Part shown: piece by piece, positions 59,408 through 64,000 of the stretch
Layout of the letters: every line of letters starts with the position of its first letter
Numbering within the stretch: position 1 is the first letter of the stretch
DNA from: Quercus robur
Lineage: Eukaryota > Streptophyta > Magnoliopsida > Fagales > Fagaceae
Assembly (NCBI RefSeq): GCF_932294415.1
Contig: NC_065535.1
Coordinates: 11,192,282-11,256,281 of the forward strand
Length of the DNA stretch: 64,000 bases
Reading direction: 5' to 3'
Notes under the pieces: model-generated
Seen by the model: the letters and a program-made list of their open reading frames with translations, nothing else
What the model was told of the DNA's origin: nothing
Database searches by the model: none
Translations under genes and position numbers: made by a program

Positions 59408-62400
59408 ATGGCAAGGGGAAAGATTCAGATCAAGAGGATAGAGAACACAACGAACAGGCAGGTCACGTACTCAAAAAGAAGGAACGGTTTGTTCAAGAAG
59501 GCCAACGAGCTCACTGTTCTGTGTGATGCTAAGGTTTCGATTATTATGGTCTCTAGCACTGGCAAGGTCCAAGAATATGTTAGCCCTTCCACCACGTACG
59601 TTGTCTCTTTTCTCTATAATACTGCTATTATTTGTCTTTTAATTTTTTTTTTCTACTTGTTAAATTAAACCTGGATTTCTCCAAACAAGTTTTAGATCCT
59701 GAATTATTTTTCTTTCTTTTTTTCTTTTATGGTTGCAAAAATTTGGGGTTTAGAACGAAGCAATTGATTGATGAGTACCAGAAGGCCAAGGAGACAGACA
59801 TTTGGAGCTCGCACTATGAGGTTCTCTCTCAAACCTTTTTTTTTTTTTTTTTTTTGAGAAACTATGTATATTAATATACTTATACATACAGTAACAAAAC
59901 ATAAATAAACTAAGATTAATTAAGATTAAAGATTAAATTGATATAAATAAAAAAAATAAAACTAACAGCTATATGCAGTTTTAACAGAACATAAATAAAA
60001 GAAAATATATAATATATTTTTTCTTAATATGTTTCAACTAAATCGTGTGTATATTTTCTGTTAAATTACTTAGCATTTTCATTTTCAATATAAAAAATAA
60101 TCTCCTACTTTGTTACATAGCTGAATTTTAATATGAAAATGCCTATTATATGCAACAAGGCCGGTTTAATATATACCGATAATTTCAAATGGGGTAATAT
60201 TAAATTAAATTATAAATTTTGCATCATAGTATTTAAATGCATCTCACTTTTCCGAAAAAAATAGTGAATGCATCTCATTTTTTTGAGATACAAAATTATT
60301 AACTAATTTTTTGTATTTAAATTTTGTTAATATGTCATTTTCGATTACTAATTTGGTCAATCTAAAATAGAATTTTATCACTTTTGATTTTTTTTGAAAA
60401 ATTGTTTATGTCAAGACAATTATTGGGATAGGGCCTTTTTTTTGGTATTTAACCTTTTCTTTTAAAAAAATGATTATTCACTCACAAGATGGGCCTTTAT
60501 TTTTACTAGGATATGACCTTTTTAATTGGGTGCCTTGGCCCTAGGCCAGCCACCCATTTTCTACAATTATAGTAGAAGTTAGAAGAGTAAGCAGAAATGC
60601 AATCCCTCCATGAACAAGTTGACAACTTAGTTGTCGATGCTTTTGTCCCTTTTTTATTTATTTTAATGAATAGATCCTTTGGTCCTTACTAACCATTGGC
60701 ACATGAAGTATTTGACAATTTTTTGAGGCAAAAATGATGATGAAAAGAATAAAAACATATTGTGTGCTCGAAATCTACCACAATTTCTATCAAAATTTTG
60801 AAAGAAAAAATTAATATGATATATATATTGATTAAAAAAAAAATACACATGCATATTCAAGAGCCAGGAACTATATTAGAATACCTTAAAACCGAAATAA
60901 AAACAGTAACTGTAGAGTTTTAGGTGGATCTTTCACCCCTTACGCGACTAAACCAAAAAGAGAAGCAATTAAGACAAAGAAAACCATATATGTATATATA
61001 TATATAGTTATGCCTAGTTTTGACTACTTTGCTTGAATACACTTACCCTCTCATTTCTCAGTTTGACTTGGTTTTCTACATAATAGGAAAATATTTTTTG
61101 GTTGTTAAAGGTTTTTAGTTGTATAAAACATTGAAAACATAGAAAACAAATCGTGACGATGTTTTATCTTCAAAAGTTTTTTTTTTTTTTTGGGGGTGGT
61201 GGTGGGGGGGGGGGGGGGGGGGGTGGGGCTTAACTTGGTTTTGGGATTGAGATCTTACGCAATGGTTTAAATGTGCTGCAATAACTATGCACAACTCAAA
61301 CAAAATGTTAAAAAGTTAACTTTGCTCTGTAGCCATTAGATCAGGAAAAAAATAGTAACTTTTTAAACTTTTTTTACAGCCTAAGGCTGTGAAGAAAAAT
61401 GAACTTTTTAACTTTTGCTCTCAACCATCAATAAGATATTGGATCTTGTTCAATAACCTAGTTCTTGCACATGTTTAGATCCTTGGTTCTGGGAGGAGGA
61501 TCACAATACAAGTCAACGTTCTATTTGGTCTTTAGGCCAACTAAATTTTTGGATTGCCCAAGCATTTTTATATATATTATATATATGTGTGTGTTAGTTA
61601 ATGGTTTGTTGAAGTATGGTAATGGATGCAGAGAATGCAAAGAGAGTTGAAGAAGCTGAAGGAGGTGAATAGGAGTCTTCGAACGGAGATAAGGTATATA
61701 TGTAATAGATTATGAGTGAGGAGTTATATATTGTGAGCTGCATGTGACAATTGCATTGGACTTTTATAGAAGTACTTACCAAATAAATGAAAATGTTTTC
61801 ATAGGGATAATGTGTTAGTAAAATTTTGAATTTAATTGGAGGATTTTTATTTTTGAAATGCTGATTGATAGGCAGAGGATAGGTGAATCTGCGAATGATC
61901 TGAGCTTGGAAAAAATGCATATTCTTGAGCAAGACATGGAGAATGCTGTCAAGGTTATTCGTGAACGCAAGGTTGGATCTATGACCACCAATAATTAAAA
62001 AATTTGCTAAATTTCTACCATCTTTATTGTTATGGTTATGATTTTTATTATTTTACATATTCATTTGATTTCATTAGGTGCATGTTTTGGCTGTGATGAA
62101 ATTTAAATTTGTGAAACTTTAAGCTTTTTGCTATAGACCTTGTGGGGTACTAATTACCATGGATATTTGTAAACCTTGTACTTGTACTTGAAAGGACTTG
62201 AGCCCAAAATGTGATGAATATGCATACCTTTTGCTACTTATTCAAAAATAAATAAATAAATAAAGAAAAGAAGAAGAAATGCACTCCCTTTGCTGTTTTA
62301 TTTGATGAATATGCATACTTTTTGTTCAAATATCTTTTCTCCCTCTCCTTGGGGGTGGAAACTCACTTTAAAAAAAATGGAAGAATAAGCTACACATGTT

Positions 62401-63335
62401 TTGATTTATTGTAAGATCTTTCTATTTTATCAATGGTTTTCGTTCTTAGCTATAAACCCATTTAATAGAGTTGTGAATTCAGTATTCAACATATTTTTTA
62501 TAAACTTCTTTTTCTTTATTAGAGTCAAATTTTTTTAGCTTATTTTATTTATTTGGTTAGGTTAAACTTTTTAAACCCTACTTTAACATAACTTATCTTT
62601 TAAACGCAATAAACCATTGAACATAATAAACTCATCCAAAGTTCCAAATAGGCCCTAGTCATTCATGTTGTGGAATTTCTTAATTTTATACCCCATCTTG
62701 TATCTATAATCTACTTGGAAATACTTTGCCGCCAGCAGCATAAGGGATGTTTGTGGGTTTGTGTGTGTGTGTGTGTTTGTTGTGCTTAACAGATAAGCTA
62801 GGGTTTTTCTAAGGCTTTTTAAATTATCTTGTAAGCTTATTAATGAACTTGGTTTTTATGTTTTCCACAGTACCGGGTGATTAGTGGCCAAACTGAAACT
62901 TTCAAGAAAAAGGTAAAACAATATGGTTACTTGTCTATTTCATTGAACCTTAATTGTATTTTTTAGTTTTGCTTGATAAAGGATTTCTTCTTTCCCCTAT
63001 TTCACTTTATTGCAGTTAAGGAATGCTAAAGACATACACAGAAATCTTCTACATGGAATTGTAAGCATCATGCTACACACACACATACATATTTATGGAA
63101 TTTAAAATTTGAGAAACAAATTGGAACTAATAGAAGGATTTTTTTTACTTTTATTAAGGATGCTGGAAATGAAGACCCACAATATGGATTAGTTGATAAT
63201 GGAGGAGATTATGGTGCTGTTATTGGACGCTCAAATGGAGATCCTCACATATTTGCTTTGCGTCTGAGACCTAGGCAGCCTAACTTTCATAGTGGAGCAG
63301 GGTCAGATCTCACAACTTACACCTTGCTTGAGTAG
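59408..63335 (+). CDS. AP3: APETALA3/DEFICIENS-type (euAP3) B-class MADS-box protein
   Basis: AP3 forms an obligate heterodimer with PISTILLATA and specifies petals and stamens. Seven exons: 59408-59595 (188), 59754-59820 (67), 61632-61693 (62), 61872-61971 (100), 62871-62912 (42), 63016-63060 (45) and 63159-63335 (177). The internal sizes are the classic MIKC set. The sum is 681 bp, or 226 aa plus TAG. Residues 1-60 are the MADS domain ([32 protein letters not shown]). The K region holds [15 protein letters not shown], then [15 protein letters not shown]. The C-terminus carries the PI-derived motif [13 protein letters not shown] (200-212) and the euAP3 motif [10 protein letters not shown] (217-226), which sets it apart from TM6. 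Intron 2 is 1.8 kb and contains a long G run. Unusual residues are QEY for the more usual HEY after the MADS domain, KAKETDIW in the I region and LEKMHILEQ in the K region. No breaks. Confidence 0.96.
61192..61228 (+). repeat. G-rich tract in AP3 intron 2
   Basis: Poly-T is followed by TGGGGGTGGTGGTGG, about 20 consecutive G, and then TGGGG. Several G runs on one strand could form a quadruplex. The exact length is likely to be variable and prone to sequencing error. Confidence 0.85.
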
Positions 63336-64000
63336 CACCTGAGATCAAAGGCTTCAGCTACCAATGTATTCCAAGAATGCGAATTATGAGTATTAACAGC
63401 ATCTAAACTATGCACTCAACTATATGTGACTACAAACATTTATCGTTTTTCTACTAGAATATGCAGTTGACTTATTAGCTTTTCTGAATAATGGTATGAT
63501 GAAGTTAGACTCTCATTTATTATATCTTTATTTTGTTTACATACTAGTTCTGCCAATGCGTTATGCTTGGTATATCTAGAGGAATCTAATTAAAGAAGAT
63601 TATGTGGCAATTCTAAATTATCCCTGTAGTGGATTAAAAGTCATTCGATACAATTTTTATAGGACTTGGGATGTACCATACTTGAAACTCATGAATTACA
63701 ATCCCGACTCAGAGTAGCATAAAAAATGGAACTCTTTAGATTGCTCTACTAGCTTGCTCGGTACATGGTTGCTCAGTGCTCAGAAGCTAGTCTCTCTCCC
63801 TTCTCTAGGCTTGGGGAAGGGGTATTTATAGAGAATTCAGATCTCTACTCCCCATGAAAGAGAGACTGAGCGGAGATTTTTTTTGTCCCATTCCTCCCCT
63901 TTTTGTCAAGGTGAGAGGATGGGTTAGGGCATGATTTGCCGCTCCATATTGTATAGATGGTCATTCAACATTTAATACTGAGAAGTTGTTGGTACTTTAG
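63336..64000. other. 3' flank of AP3 to window end
   Basis: AT-rich 3' UTR and flank. The last 250 bp or so are more GC-balanced (GCTTGCTCGGTACATGGTTG, CTCTCTCCCTTCTCTAGGCT) and could be the edge of another repeat. No gene seen. Confidence 0.45.

Overview
The window is nuclear DNA of a flowering plant. It is AT-rich, its genes are split by GT-AG introns, and it carries plant transposons (CACTA, hAT, LTR, SINE, MITE). It also holds an APETALA3-type MADS gene ending in the euAP3 motif, which is restricted to core eudicots. Three related solo LTRs rich in CCTCGG/CCGAGG words suggest a woody rosid, possibly Fagaceae. That last step is an impression from memory, not a measurement.

Layout: five protein genes are supported. 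(1) 1-1469, minus: the 5' end of a V-ATPase subunit a gene running off the left edge; two coding exons are visible. (2) 12496-14027, minus: a two-exon SHI/STY1-type SRS zinc-finger transcription factor, 354 aa. (3) 25754-30118, minus: a complete alpha-COP (coatomer alpha) gene, three coding exons, 1217 aa. (4) 40865-42841, minus: a complete S-type anion channel of the SLAH1/SLAH4 kind, two exons, 387 aa. (5) 59408-63335, plus: a complete euAP3 B-class MADS gene, seven exons, 226 aa. Nothing suggests that these neighbours work together; this is ordinary plant gene order with large transposon-filled gaps.

The most structured part is 30-57 kb. The interval between the alpha-COP 5' UTR and the 3' exon of the SLAH gene (copy 1, 30227-41420) was copied in direct orientation to 47504-54531 (copy 2). 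After the copying, copy 1 received a 7.1-kb CACTA transposon (33419-40551, ATG target duplication) whose empty site survives in copy 2. Copy 2 received a 3.6-kb solo LTR (49812-53453) whose empty site survives in copy 1. Copy 2 carries a broken second exon of SLAH and the 5'-UTR intron donor of alpha-COP. It sits inside an AT-rich tandem-repeat array. About 0.67 kb of that array is present, in the same order, on both sides of the insertion, as if the target had been duplicated when the block was inserted.

The CACTA element has palindromic GC-rich subterminal arrays, a degraded plant transposase-associated ORF, and an antisense fragment of an IDN2/FDM-family gene (coiled coil plus XH domain, two in-frame stops). 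That family acts in RNA-directed DNA methylation. Elsewhere there are two hAT-like elements with 8-bp target duplications, three solo LTRs of one family, one larger solo LTR, a tRNA-derived SINE with a 17-bp target duplication, several MITEs, and four extremely short poly(T) insertions flanked by 11-18-bp target duplications. The other gaps show AT-rich DNA, homopolymers and microsatellites, with no gene I can support.
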